From the NCBI GenBank assembly GCA_028564705.1, contig JAPXFQ010002467.1, positions 1 through 64,000 of the forward strand: a stretch of 64,000 nucleotides of DNA. Direction: 5' to 3'. The stretch is from Apricaphanius iberus (taxonomy: Eukaryota > Chordata > Actinopteri > Cyprinodontiformes > Aphaniidae). Positions 47,871-59,003 of this stretch are shown here, piece after piece (position 1 is the first letter of the stretch; each line of letters begins with the position of its first letter). The translations under genes were made by a program, and so were the position numbers. The notes under the pieces are model-generated. The model was not told where the DNA came from, did no database searches, and worked only from the letters and a program-made list of their open reading frames with translations.

Positions 47871-48455
47871 GACAGAGTGTTGGTAGCCAGGTCTCCTAGT
47901 AGCTAGGAGACAGGTTAATGTTAGTAGCTATGCTGCTTTAGGCTAGGCTGTTGGAGGACATTATTAGGGTCTGTTCCTACTTTCTCTCCTACTTCTCCCC
48001 AACTGCATGATGTGCTGTCAATTCAAGCACTAACCTGTTTTCTATTATAGTAGGTGCTCCGGATTAGCCCTGCTTGACGACCCTGACTAAGATGGCATTG
48101 CAGTGACGGAAAATTCTCCACGTCCTGCAACAAACTTCTTGCATCAGTTCTATTGCTCTTTCTGTGTCTCTGTTATGTATTCTCCAAGCCACAGACGGTC
48201 GCGGCAGATAACCGCTTGTGCTGAGCCTGGTTCTGCCGGAGGTTTCTTCCTGTTAAAAGGGAGTTTTTCCTTCCCACTGTCGCTGCATGCTTGCTCAGTA
48301 TGAGGGATTGCTGAGAATTCCACGACGCAATCTTCTGTGGTTCTGTAATTTCTACACTTAAGATTGTATTGTAATAACTCTTTTTGTAAAGTGCCTTGAG
48401 ATGACATCTGTTGTGAAATGGCGCTATATAAATAAACTGAATTGAATTGAATTAA
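47871..48455 (+). mobile_element. LINE 3' UTR, second copy, with TTGAA tail
   Basis: Closely similar to 21760-22335: AGGTCTCCTAGTAGCTAGGA (47889), GGCTAGGCTGTTGGAGGACA, GAGCCTGGTTCTGCCGGAGG (48223) and a tail AAATAAACTGAATTGAATTG at 48429. It begins inside the UTR array, so it is strongly 5'-truncated; the 28S fragment lies at this junction. Confidence 0.8.
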
Positions 48456-48459
48456 AACA

Positions 48460-49050
48460 AGCCCAGTTTTCAACATAGTTTTCAGTGGTAATTAAAGACA
48501 TTGACTGGTCAAAAATTAATACCTAAGAATTTTTTTTAATGACATCCAGGGTCAGTGTGTTTTTGTAACATCCAAATTATGCATGTTAGAAATGACCAGG
48601 GCCAGTTCCACAAGACATCTTAGAAAACACTGATTCTTGTTTACCTACAACCATATGAGTGGACCAATAGCTCTGCTAAAGTCAAGAAAAACCTTTTTCT
48701 TTTCCCCAAAAAAATTATAAGCAATTGTTTCTTCAATTGTAAGTGGACTAATTTAACCATTGCCAAAATATAACAAAACCTACATTTAAAGTGATACCTT
48801 TGTATAAGAATAAAACATTTAAATAAATCACTTTTTTAAGCTATGAAGTCCAACATACAAGTACCCAAAAAAACCACAAGGCACTGATGCCACACTTCTA
48901 AGATCAAACATATGTAAATAGGTTTATAACAATAGTCTTCTTAAAAATAAACTAAACTACTGCTCTTTAAAACCAAGGCAAGATACAACAGAAACTCGAA
49001 CCATCTGGATGTAGTCTTGCTTGCTGGTATTTTATATAAAATTCCAGCAA
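48460..49050. other. No gene seen
   Basis: AT-rich, unassigned. Confidence 0.5.
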
Positions 49051-49096
49051 GCATATATATATACATATATATATATACATATATATATACATATAC

Positions 49097-49138
<42 letters not shown>
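49051..49138. repeat. (AT)n/(CATATA)n microsatellite
   Basis: Alternating AT interrupted by CATATA units, then a pure AT run to about 49138. Confidence 0.9.
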
Positions 49139-49139
<1 letters not shown>

Positions 49140-49192
49140 CATATACATTTTTATGTTTTGATGTAAAAAAAACTGTAAAACTCACTGTAATC

Positions 49193-49612
49193 TCTGTCAT
49201 CTCAGAGGAAAATTTTGTAGCAGTATTTTTAATTGTAGATTTTCTCCAGTCTTTTACAAGAACAAAACAACAGTTACCATTTTTCAATTTCTTAAGTACT
49301 ATGCACAAATTGCATTTTTTGAGTCACACTTTAAAAAACAGTCTTGCATTTGCAGTTTAGCCCCAAATGATCCAAAACTTTTGGTGCAAAAGTATTTATG
49401 TCTTGTGACTGGGTAGTTGAATTGACAAAGGAAAATATTGTAGCAGTTTTGTAATTGTAGATTTTTTTCGGTATTTCAAAGGAAAACAAACAGTTATACC
49501 TTTTCTATTCCTTTGATACAATGCACAATTTATGTTCTTTGAGTCACACTTAAAAACAATCTTACATTTACTGTTTTTCCCCAATTGATCCTAAACATTT
49601 GTTGCAAAAGCC
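49193..49612. repeat. Tandem dimer of a ~220-bp unit
   Basis: Unit 1 (49193-49390) and unit 2 (about 49412-49612) share in order GTAGCAGT, AATTGTAGATTTT, ATGCACAA, TTTGAGTCACACTT and GCAAAAG, offset by about 218-223 bp. Roughly three quarters of positions look identical. Confidence 0.7.
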
Positions 49613-49807
49613 ATCCACATACCTGTGTGTATGAAAAATTACCCTATGTATACTCCTTTGTTTCTCAAAGACAAAAAATTAGTGAATGCAACTTCACAAA
49701 ACTGCTTATTTGAGCCACAAATAATGCTTTACAAGCCACACTTTTTTTGCATGCCACTCCTTTTGCTTGATTTGCACTACGGTCAAGAACTTTTTGTGAC
49801 TTTTGGG

Positions 49808-50757
49808 CAGTTGCGGCTGGCCAATAGAGGGCACTAGGGTGCTGCCCCACCACTCACAACTTGCCATATTACCATATTATTTATAATAACATAAAAATAT
49901 TTTGAAATACATGTGTGTTTTCTTTCAGATGTTTAAGATAAATATTTCATAGTTTAAGGGGAGTTGAGTTGTGGTTGTTAGACTCATCTGCGTTGTCTGA
50001 TTGAGTATTTCCGCCTTGGGGCGCATGGATCTTGCCCATAAACTCTCGTTATAAGTTGTACATGCAGAGCAGCTGATCTTCAATACAAGAGATAGGACGA
50101 TTTGGGGTGCAAGAGAGGTGCGCCCTGAGGGGGCGGAGATGACTGATCGCCTCCTTCCTGCTTTTGGGCTAAAATCAAACCAACGTCACCGACATCTGTC
50201 ATACATTGCGGCTGAATGACAGGTCAAACCGCAGGAGTTGGAGACGACGAAAACAGTTGCAAAATGCAGAAAGACAAAAAGGATAATTCAGTTATATCCC
50301 TAAAAACAATACCGTTTAAGAGGAAAACATAGCAGGAGAAGCTTTAGGTAAAATAGCTCCAACCTGATCATTCAAATATCAGACCATTCAGCGGTAAAAC
50401 CAGAATAGAAAGCGCTGTATTTATATTGAATTATGCATGTTGGGTCACTGTATAGCTTGAGTACATTTCATAGAAAGGCACTACTGCGTTAAAAATGGAC
50501 ATTAATCAGTTAAAGTGATGTTTTCTCACTTAAATTAGTGCTAATCATTAGCGGAAGTAGCTGTGTAGACAAAGCTATTTCACAATAAGAGTATGCATTC
50601 CTAATGTTTAGATTGATTCATTGGCTGGTTGTCGGCTGAATGTTTACATTTTGGAAAAAGGTAAATTGTGGCATTTGATTACTAAGTCTATATTACATTT
50701 GATTTATTTAATATTCAATACAGCTGCTGATATCCAAATGTTAAGTTTATTTATATA
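49808..50757 (+). mobile_element. hAT-like element, copy 2 (5' part)
   Basis: Starts CAGTTGCGGCTGGCCAATAG and follows copy 1 (12454-11505 on minus) to GATATCCAAATGTTAAGTTT, after which similarity ends and LINE text begins. The CAG-initial terminus fits hAT elements. A remnant frame LKTIPFKRKT near 50300 corresponds to the one in copy 1. The other terminus is not present. Confidence 0.65.
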
Positions 50758-50779
50758 TTTGGGTCATCCAAGCCAACAT

Positions 50780-52365
50780 ATCTAATCAGAGTAACACCAC
50801 TGTTAAAAAAACGCTTCCTTAAAGTAAACTGACGTACACTCCAACCTTATCTAAATCACCAACATCCACCAACATACATTCAGTAAACTAGCTGACGGAT
50901 GAACCTCTATCTCAAATCTCAACTAGATGGATAAGATTGTGCCATTTAAGGTTAAAACTGTCTATAGTAAAAATAAACCTCTGTGGAGAAGTAATATAGT
51001 AGTATGTAATGAAAAAAGGGAGTGCCGGCACGCCGAGAGAAAATGGCGGAAAACTCGACACCAGGTTCATTATGAGATATATAAAGAGAGACTGAACAAG
51101 CATCAAGTAACCTTAAAGGGTGCAAGGGGAATCCTTATTTTCTGAGATTATTCACAAAAACTAAAATAATGCTAGGACATTATTTGCTACAGTGGAGAGA
51201 GTAACTACTTCTCCAGTGACAGTACCCACTGAACTAAACTCAACCAAGGCCTGTAAGGAATTTGCCAGCTTCTTTACTGAAAAGATCTTGAACATCAGAA
51301 GTTCAATCAGCATATCAGCTCCAACCCCAATGCCAACTATGAGCTCAATTAACAATCATGGAGAGAAAATTACTTATTTCCAAACAATAAATCAATCAAG
51401 CTCTGCCACCTGCTGCTTGGATATCTTACCAACAAGTTAACTAAAAAAGGTCCTCCCAACCATTAGGGCGGATCTTATCAAAAATAATTAACTCATCCAT
51501 CCTATCAGGTGTCTTCCCCAAAGCCTTAAAAACCGCAGTTATCAAATCAATATTAAGAAGAAGAACCTGGACAGCACGTTCATGCAAAACTACAGACCAA
51601 TCTCTAATCTCCAATTTATGGGTAAAATCATTGAAAAAGCTGTGTTTCAACAGTTAAACAGCTTCCTAACAATGAACAACCACTTTGATGTTTATGAGTC
51701 TGGTTTTAAGTACCACAGCACAGAGACTTCCCATGTCAAAGTTTTAAATGACATCCATACAAATACTGACCATGGTAAATCCACAGTACGTGCACTACTA
51801 GACCTCAGTGCAGCGTTTGACACCGTTGATCATGATATATTACTGGAACGTCTGGAGAGCTGGGTCGGACTCTCTGTACTCAACTGGTTCAAATCTTACC
51901 TCGAGAACAGGAATTTATTTGTGTCTATTAGCCAGTTCTCATCACAAAATACCGAGATCACATGCGGGGTCCCCCAGTGCTCCATCCTAGGGCCCCTCCT
52001 ATTTAGCATCTACATGCTCCCACTAAGCCAAATTATAACCACCAATGCTATTAACTACCACAACTATGCCGGCCCTCAGCTTTATATCTAAATGTCACCA
52101 GGTGATGTTAAACCCATCTAAACCCTTAATAAATGCATTGAGCAAATTAACAGCTGGATGTCCCATAATTTCCTCCAACTGAACAAAAACAAAGTACTTA
52201 TCTTTGGACCCAAAAAAGATTGACTACAGATCAGAAATCATCTTAAACAGGCTCAACTGTAAACTACCAACCAGTCCAGAAATCTAGGTGTAATAATGCA
52301 CTCGGACCTGAACCTCCAGGGTCACATAAAGGCAATAACAAGGTCTGCCTTAACAACTGGCTAAA
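50780..52365 (+). pseudogene. L2-type LINE, reverse transcriptase with destroyed active site
   Basis: Same subfamily as 14737-16700. 50927-51145 encodes the pre-RT linker (KNKPLWRSN, CRHAERKWRKTRHQVHYEIY), 51192-51440 the next part (FFTEKILNIRSSI), and 51582-52091 the polymerase ([39 protein letters not shown]). The catalytic YADD reads YAGP (52065-52076), with one codon lost and both Asp gone, and a stop follows. It ends near 52365 without the 3' UTR. Several frameshifts. Confidence 0.9.
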
Positions 52366-52369
52366 AGTT

Positions 52370-53159
52370 CAAAAGTTTAAAAGGGCCGTGTGTGAATGTG
52401 ATCGTGGAGTTAAAAACAAAATCTATTAATCTCTCCTTTATTTAATGCATGAAGAGCTACGGCAATTGGATTTGTCCCTTTACACAAAAAATTTTAGTTT
52501 TTTAGTCACATTTAGAAATGTTAATTTGTCAGGATTAATTCACAGTTACCCTGTAATTAATTAGGTAAAAAATAATGAATCGTTTGACAACCCTAATATC
52601 TAGCCATCATCTCCCCCTGGAGAAAATTCCACCAGCCGCCACCGCTTGTGGGTTATGCCAATGCCATACAGCAGGGGGCGTGATGGACTCAGTACCAGCT
52701 ATCTAGAAATAGTCTCCTTTTTAGGGGCTGTGGGGTCCGTCTACATTCTGGCAGTTTGTTTTTCCTTTTTTTTTTTAAACAAAGAACAGATCACAAACCC
52801 TTATCTGCTTTTTTGTTTTGGTTCACAAAATTAAAATGGGAAAAATAGATAACGATACCTCATTCTTGATTTTGGTATTGTCGTTTTGAGGCAAGTGTTC
52901 CACACACACCGTGTAGAGAGGTATTTGTTAACACACACGCCCACTGCCCCAACAGACTGGCAGCCTGACTTTTCATATGTGGATTAAAGAAAACACAAGA
53001 ACAGAGAAGCGTTTAAGGTCGGTCTGTGAGATTCTTCTGATAGCGAGAATACCGATTAGGGAGGCCAGCTTAAGTTGGTAGTCAGCCCAAGAGTAAGTTG
53101 CTAGGTGAGGTATTTAACAATGGAGCAAACACACACCGCGGTAATGTTCAACATACTGC
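52370..53159. other. No gene seen
   Basis: Unassigned sequence with one T run near 52766. No family resemblance. Confidence 0.5.
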
Positions 53160-53162
53160 TTA

Positions 53163-54248
53163 TGCCCCTTTTCCACTAGGGCCACTACAGAAAAGGTGGC
53201 TTTTGCCATGTTTCTAGTGTGCGGTCTGAGCCAATCTCTTTTTTTGGACTACTTCTGCCTTGGTCCGAAGCGTGCCGAAGCGACCCAACACGCCCACCTA
53301 TGGACTGATTGGTCCAGGAATATGATATCTCTCTCACGCCTACCTAGCAGCAGTAGCCTCTGATTGGCTTGGAGTTGTTTGTTAGAAGTGATGTCTCAGA
53401 ATGTAATAACAGTAACAGCACCAAAATCAGAATTGTTCTCCACAAAATTGGAAATATTCAAAGTCTTAGATATGGTTTTATTTTCGTTTGCTTTAAGTAT
53501 CTCCATATTAAAAAATGAGTGATTTATAAACAGTTTTATACCCTTTAGGGAAGGTTGTGGTTTTGACAAAGCTAAAGCCGAAAGGTGATGGGGAGAATCT
53601 ACATTGATATGGGCTACAGCTTTGCCTGCAGAAGGTGAGAAAACGGCTTGTTATCGGTTGCAGCTTAGGCATCTAGGACAAGAGAAAACTTTTAGTGAAG
53701 TCAGATTTTGTCAGGTCGTCAAGAGGAATGGAGCTACGATCATGGCTGTTATTACCTTCCACACGTGGGTTGGAGCAGCAAAGTAGTTCTGTGAGAGAAT
53801 GGAGAAACCACTATGAGCCTGCAGTAAGAGGAGGAAGAAGGCTGGTAGTTGGTGGTAGCAGCAGAGAAGAAGGCGGTCTCAGCGGTGATCAGAGAGCTGG
53901 AGCAAGACCGGGGCTGATATCTGCTTCCACACATCGGCTACAGCAGGCTTCCGTCTGGTGGCAGTAGCGGTGGAAGGGCGAAGTCAGTGTGTGATAGATG
54001 AAGAAGCCGGCAGCAAGCCTGTAGTGTTGGGGAGGGAGAAGCCAGTATAGCACTAGTGAGTCAGGATGTCTCCATGGTTGTCATGACTTTGTGACTTCTT
54101 TTAGCTGGAGTTTTTGTTAACCTAAGCCCGCCCATGTCTTCACCCACTACCGTTCTTCTTAGATGGTAAGGGAAACACAACCTAGCCGCTCCAGGCCGTA
54201 CTGTGCCTTACTGTTCAGGTCTAAAGCGGCCCTAGTGGAAAATGGGCA
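53163..54248. mobile_element. PIF/Harbinger-like non-autonomous element
   Basis: 1,086 bp with terminal inverted repeats: left TGCCCCTTTTCCACTAGGGC, right (complement) TGCCCATTTTCCACTAGGGC, matching 23 of about 24 bp except one or two sites. TTA flanks both ends (53160-53162 and 54249-54251), the 3-bp TWA duplication of PIF/Harbinger. The interior has no recognised transposase; a purine-rich block at 53780-54060 is unassigned. Confidence 0.75.
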
Positions 54249-54289
54249 TTAGTTGACTGCTGAGCATTAATATATGTGTAGTTAACATC

Positions 54290-55872
54290 TCACCTGAGAC
54301 TGGAAAATTCCCAAATGCCTTAAAAACTGCGGTCATTAAGCCTCTTCTAAAGAACAGCAGCCTTGATGCCACAGTAGTGAGCAACTACCTGCCCATATAA
54401 AACCTACCATTCTTAGGAAAAGTCCTAGAGAAAGTAGTATATCAACAGCTCACTTACTTTCTCCTGCCTAACAATTTGTTTGATACTTTCCAGTCAGGTT
54501 TTAGGCCCCACCACAGCACTCAGACAGCTCTGATTAAGGTGACAAATGATATCCGCATGAACACCAACGCAGGCAAAGTCTCAGTTTTAGTTCTGCTGGA
54601 CCTGACCACTGCCATTGACACAGTGGACCATGGGATCTTACTTCACTGGTTAGAAAACTGGGTGGGAATCTCTGGTACTGCTCTAAACTGGTTCAAGTCC
54701 TATCTCGAGAACAGGAAGTACTTTGTCGAAATTGGCAACTGTGTCTTAGACAAAATTCTCACGACCTGTGGAGTCCCCAGGGGGTCAATCTTGGGACCAC
54801 TTTTATTCAACTTGTACATGCTTCCATTGGGTCAGCTAATTAACAGCAATAATGTGTCTCACCATAAGTACGCCGATGACAATCAGATCTATGCGTAACT
54901 GACGGCAGGTGAGCATGGGCCTATAGATACACTCTGTCAATGTATTGAACAGATTAGTGTGTAGATGCAAAACAACTTTCTCCAGTTAAACTCAGACAAA
55001 ACTGAGATCATTGTTTTTGGCCTGCAGACACAAAGAGAAAGTGTTATCAGTCATCTTGAGTCTCTCTGTCTTCAACCAAAAAATTAGGTTAGAAATCTAG
55101 GGGTAATAATGGACTCTGACCTAAACTTAAACAGTCACATCAAAGCAAAAAAAATCCACAGCTTTTACCATCTGAAAAACATTGCTAAGATCAGAGTAAT
55201 AGTGTTGAAACCAGATTTAGAGAGACTTATCCATTCATTTGTCTCCAGCAGGTTGGACTACTGTAACGGCCTGCTCACTGGCTTCTCTAAACGACCTGTT
55301 AGACAGCTGCAGTACATCCAAAACGCTGCTGCTTGAGTCCTGACAAGAACTAGGAAATTTGACCATATTAGTGCAGTGCTCCGGTCTTTGCACTGGCTTT
55401 CTGTCGCTAAGAGAATATAATATAAATCAGCTCTGCTTGTGTACAAGTCTTTTGATAGTTTGGCATCTAAGTACATATCTGACCTATTAGAGACATATGA
55501 ACCATCTCGGGCCAGGAGAACTTCAGGGAGGGGTCTCCTGGTGGTTCCCAGAGTCAACAGTAAACACGATGAGGCTGCATTTCAGTTTTAGGCAGCTAAA
55601 ATATGGAACAGTCTTCTGGAGGACGTGAGACAAGCCTCAACTCTAACAATGTTTAAATCCAGGCTGAAAACAGTTATTTTTACCCGTGCATATGACAATT
55701 GAAAGTATTTTATCTGCACTCTTGTTTTTTATTGTAATTAGTTATTTTTTAACTTGATGTTTTTTTGTTTTTTCCTGTTTATCTGTTTTCTTACTTTATG
55801 CAACTGTGAAGCACTTTGAATTGCCTTGTGTATGAATTGTGCTCTACAAATAAACATGCCTTGCCTTGCCTT
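54290..55872 (+). pseudogene. L2-type LINE, reverse transcriptase to 3' tail
   Basis: Plus-strand frames read [19 protein letters not shown] (54315-54370), FDTFQSGFRPHHSTQTALIK (54479), [30 protein letters not shown] and YADD (54869-54880). Then [17 protein letters not shown] (55100), [14 protein letters not shown] and RSLHWLSVAKRI. The 3' UTR carries AAGCACTTTGAATTGCCTTG (55809) and a (TTGCC)n tail at about 55857-55871. At least five in-frame stops break it, although the catalytic YADD survives. The endonuclease is absent. Confidence 0.9.
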
Positions 55873-55874
55873 CA

Positions 55875-56280
55875 TAGAGCAGAAGATATGACTAGTTGCC
55901 TATATTTAACAGTGTATTTGCCTGAGTCTCTACCGTGGGTATCGTTGGAAATGGCAAAATATGTCTGCTTTCTCCTGCTGGATTGTGAAGTGGTTCATAC
56001 ACAGCCTAGAATCAACTGCACTAAATAAATCAGCATTTTTAGGTCATCAGGTATTGCCTACACAGACTGATTATTTTGTATTTATTTTTAATTAGTTTAC
56101 CTCATTACAACGGAAAGATAGTGACTCAGGATTGATACTGATCAATCATCATCATCTATACATTTTTCTTTCCTTCTGTTCGTCATGTGTGTGTGCATAT
56201 ATGTTTACATTCTTCTTTCGTTTCGATGTTTTATTTTTATTTTATTGTTTGTATTATTTGATTATGTCCCAGAAAAAACA
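55875..56280. other. No gene seen
   Basis: Short unassigned spacer between two LINE copies. Confidence 0.5.
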
Positions 56281-56288
56281 CTAAAAAC

Positions 56289-56552
56289 TTGAATTGTGAA
56301 AAAAAAGATTTTGAACTGTTTTTTGGTCCCCAGCCCGATTGGACCAGTGATGACATGTTTAGCCGCATGCTGTCATTCCATCAATGGTTGTCTGAGTTGT
56401 GTCTAACAAACAACATGGGCTACATTGATAATTGTAAGACCTTTTGGGGAAAACCTGGTGTGATCCCGAGTGATGGCATCCATTCCCCTTTGGATGGAAC
56501 AGCACTTCTTTCTAGGAATCTGGATATATTTATTAGTCCTTCAAAAGACTGA
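56289..56552 (+). pseudogene. LINE ORF1 C-terminal esterase-like segment
   Basis: An 87-codon frame ending SPSKD. The segment VIPSDGIHSPLDGTALLSRN has the D-x-x-H arrangement of the SGNH/GDSL esterase fold found at the C-terminus of ORF1 proteins of many fish CR1/L2 LINEs. The N-terminal part with the nucleophile Ser is missing. Its position just upstream of an endonuclease supports ORF1. Confidence 0.65.
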
Positions 56553-56763
56553 CAAACCAGGGTCCAGATCAGGAAGCAGAGTTGTAGTTTAAACAACCTG
56601 TCTGCAGCTTCTGTACTGTTACCCACTCAATACATATTTGAGACAGTATCTTGCCAATAGCCAAAATCAAATAAATTAAAAGTTGACCTAACAAAAGTAA
56701 ATTATAAAAATCTAATTAAAGTATATACGACTTTGACTGCAACAGAAAAAGTCGGTTAGATGT

Positions 56764-57392
56764 GGATTACTAAACATAAGATCTCCGCCCTCATAGACAT
56801 TATTAGTAAATTACTGTACTTGATATGTGATAATAAAATTGATTTATTCTGCCTATCAGAAACCTGGCTGCAGCAAGAGGATTTTGTCATTATAAATGAG
56901 TCAGCTCCTTCCAATCACTGAAATTTTCACATTCCTAGAAATACTGGATAAGGAGGAGGAGTTGCAACCATCTTTTGTTCAGATTTACAAATTCATCCTA
57001 CATCAATTAATAGTTACAGTTCTTTTGAACATCTAATCCTTAGTTTTCCTCATCCAGCAGTGAAACATCAAAACCACTTTTGTTTGGGGTTTTGTATCGC
57101 ACCAGGCCCTTACTCTTCATTCGTTGTTCAGATCTCAGATTTAACTCATTTGGTATTAAACACTGATAAGGTAATTATAGCAGGGGATTTCAATATTTAT
57201 GTGGACACTGAAAGTGATAGCCTAACTACAGCATTTAATGTTATCTTAGACTCAATTGGCTTTACTCAGAAAGTGAAGGGACCCACACACTCAGCTAAGC
57301 ACACTTTAGATGTTGTACTGACATACAGCATTGAATGTGAGGAAGTAACAGTCCTCCCACATAACCTACTCCTATATAACCATGGCTTTTGA
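56764..57392 (+). pseudogene. LINE apurinic-like endonuclease remnant
   Basis: Readable motifs: IDLFCLSETWLQQ near 56847, GGGVATIFC near 56955, VIIAGDFNIYVD at 57172-57206 (catalytic Asp and Asn) and SAKHTLDVVLTY near 57294 (the final His-x-LD motif). Two stops lie in the first half. The domain nicks target DNA for target-primed reverse transcription. Confidence 0.8.
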
Positions 57393-58312
57393 ATTTACTC
57401 TACCTGACTTCCCCAAATCTGAAAGAAAATTCAATTTTATTAATTTATATTATAGTAGAACTTTTTCAGACAATGCTGTAACAAGTTTTAAAAAAGGTAA
57501 TCAGCCATAGGAGGAGGAGTTGTGTACTCTAAAGCAGAATACTAGGAAACTGGAGAGAAAATGTTGCTCTACACACTTAGAGGAGTCTTATTTAACCTGG
57601 AAAAATAGGCTATATCTTTATAAAAAGAAAAAAACTTGAGCAGCATATTTTTCGTCATCAATAGAGGATAAAAAAATCCTACTGTATGTTTCTTTTTAGT
57701 ACAGTTGCCTGGCTTACGTAGAGCCATGGCTCTCTTGGGCCAACTATTCCCTCTTATCTCAGTGGTGATTACTTTAAGGGATTCTTCATAAGTAAGATAA
57801 TAATAAGCAAAATAAAACGAGTAAATTAAAAACAAAATCATGGGAATTCTTCCAAATATGATTAATTCTCTCTCAGTAAATGGTGCACCATCAGAGAGAA
57901 CTGTAGAACCCCTTTAAGGTCTGTACCATTTTGATTCAGTTTAACTTTTGGAATTACCACGAATATTAACTTCATGTAAGCATTTAACTTGTATTTTAGA
58001 CCCAATCCCAGCCAAATTATTTGAGTGTCCCCCCTGGTTACTGGGCCTAATTTAGATATAATTAATCTATCTTTAATGAATGGATATGTACCACAGGAAT
58101 TTAAGGTTCCCATAATTAACATTTACTTAACAAACCCTCCCTCGATCAAGATGACTTAGCTAATTACAGATCTATATAAAACCTTCCTTTCTTATCCAAA
58201 ATTCTTGAAAAAATAGTTAGTGAGCATCTAAACAGCAACAACCTGTTTGAAGAATTTCAGTCAGGTTTAAGAGCTCATCGTTGCACTGAAACAGCACTGG
58301 TGAAAATGACTA

Positions 58313-58316
<4 letters not shown>

Positions 58317-58357
<41 letters not shown>
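58317..58357. repeat. (AT)n microsatellite inside the LINE
   Basis: A pure AT run joining KMTSDI-like text to MLPIGKII, where roughly 150 codons of polymerase would be expected. Confidence 0.9.
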
Positions 58358-58359
<2 letters not shown>

Positions 58360-58565
58360 TTCCAATTGGGAAAATAATCAGACAGCATAGTATGAATTTC
58401 CACATTTATGCTGATGATACGCAACTATATTTATCCAAAAATCCTGATGAATCCAATCACCTAGGTAGATTACAGGCATGTCTCGAAGACATAAAAACCT
58501 GGATGTCTCTGAACTTTCTGCTTTCAAATTCACACAAGACAGAAGTTGTTGTCTTTGGACAGTGA
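58356..58565 (+). pseudogene. LINE reverse transcriptase active-site fragment
   Basis: A 69-codon open frame with [10 protein letters not shown] (YADD at 58407-58418), LEDIKTWMSLNFLLSNSHKT and VVVFGQ. It is the strand-turn-strand of the palm plus the following thumb start. Upstream palm motifs are lost in the (AT)n junction. Confidence 0.85.
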
Positions 58566-58641
58566 AGTCAATCACTCCATCTGGATGGCATTTATCTGGC
58601 CTCTGGTAATAGTGTACAGAACATCTGTGTAATCTTTGACC

Positions 58642-59003
58642 CATCCATCCATCTTCTTAACCGCTTATCCAATTCAGGGTCACGGGGCAGCTGGAGCCTA
58701 TCCCAGCAATTATCAGGCGTTAGGCAGGGTACACCCTGAACAGGACGCCAGTCTGTTGCAGGGCCAACACAGAGAGACAGACAACCATTCACACTCACAT
58801 TCATTCCTACGGACAATTTAGAATGATCAATTCACCTATCATGCATGTTTTTGGACTGTGGGAGGAAGCCGGAGTACCCGGAGAGAACCCACGCATGCAC
58901 GGGGAGAACATGCAAACTCCATGCAGAAAGACCCTGGACCGGGATACGAACCCACGACCTTCTTGCTGCAAGGCAACAGCGCTAACCACTGCGCCACCGC
59001 CAC
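58642..59003 (-). mobile_element. tRNA-derived SINE, full-length, in LINE
   Basis: About 362 bp in reverse orientation. On minus: box A TGGCGCAGTGG (58996-58986, perfect to consensus), box B GTTCGTATC (58951-58943, one mismatch), a body with CCGGAGTACTCC-type text, and a (GGAT)n tail at 58641-58654. GACC occurs at both sides (58638-58641, 59004-59007). The LINE frame resumes exactly after it (FD, then QDMIFKSYIKKVSK), fixing the boundaries. RNA polymerase III would transcribe it from the internal promoter. Confidence 0.85.

Noticed and set aside
11505..52365. hAT plus L2 LINE occur together at 11.5-16.7 kb (minus) and at 49.8-52.4 kb (plus), suggesting an inverted segmental duplication
   Set aside because: An inverted duplication would reverse the order of the two elements as well as their strands. 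Both loci have hAT first and LINE second along the plus strand, and the spacers do not match. Independent insertions explain it.
58930..59003. tRNA gene on the minus strand, because of good A and B boxes
   Set aside because: The boxes are the head of a 362-bp SINE with a repeat tail. No acceptor stem or anticodon arm could be folded by eye.
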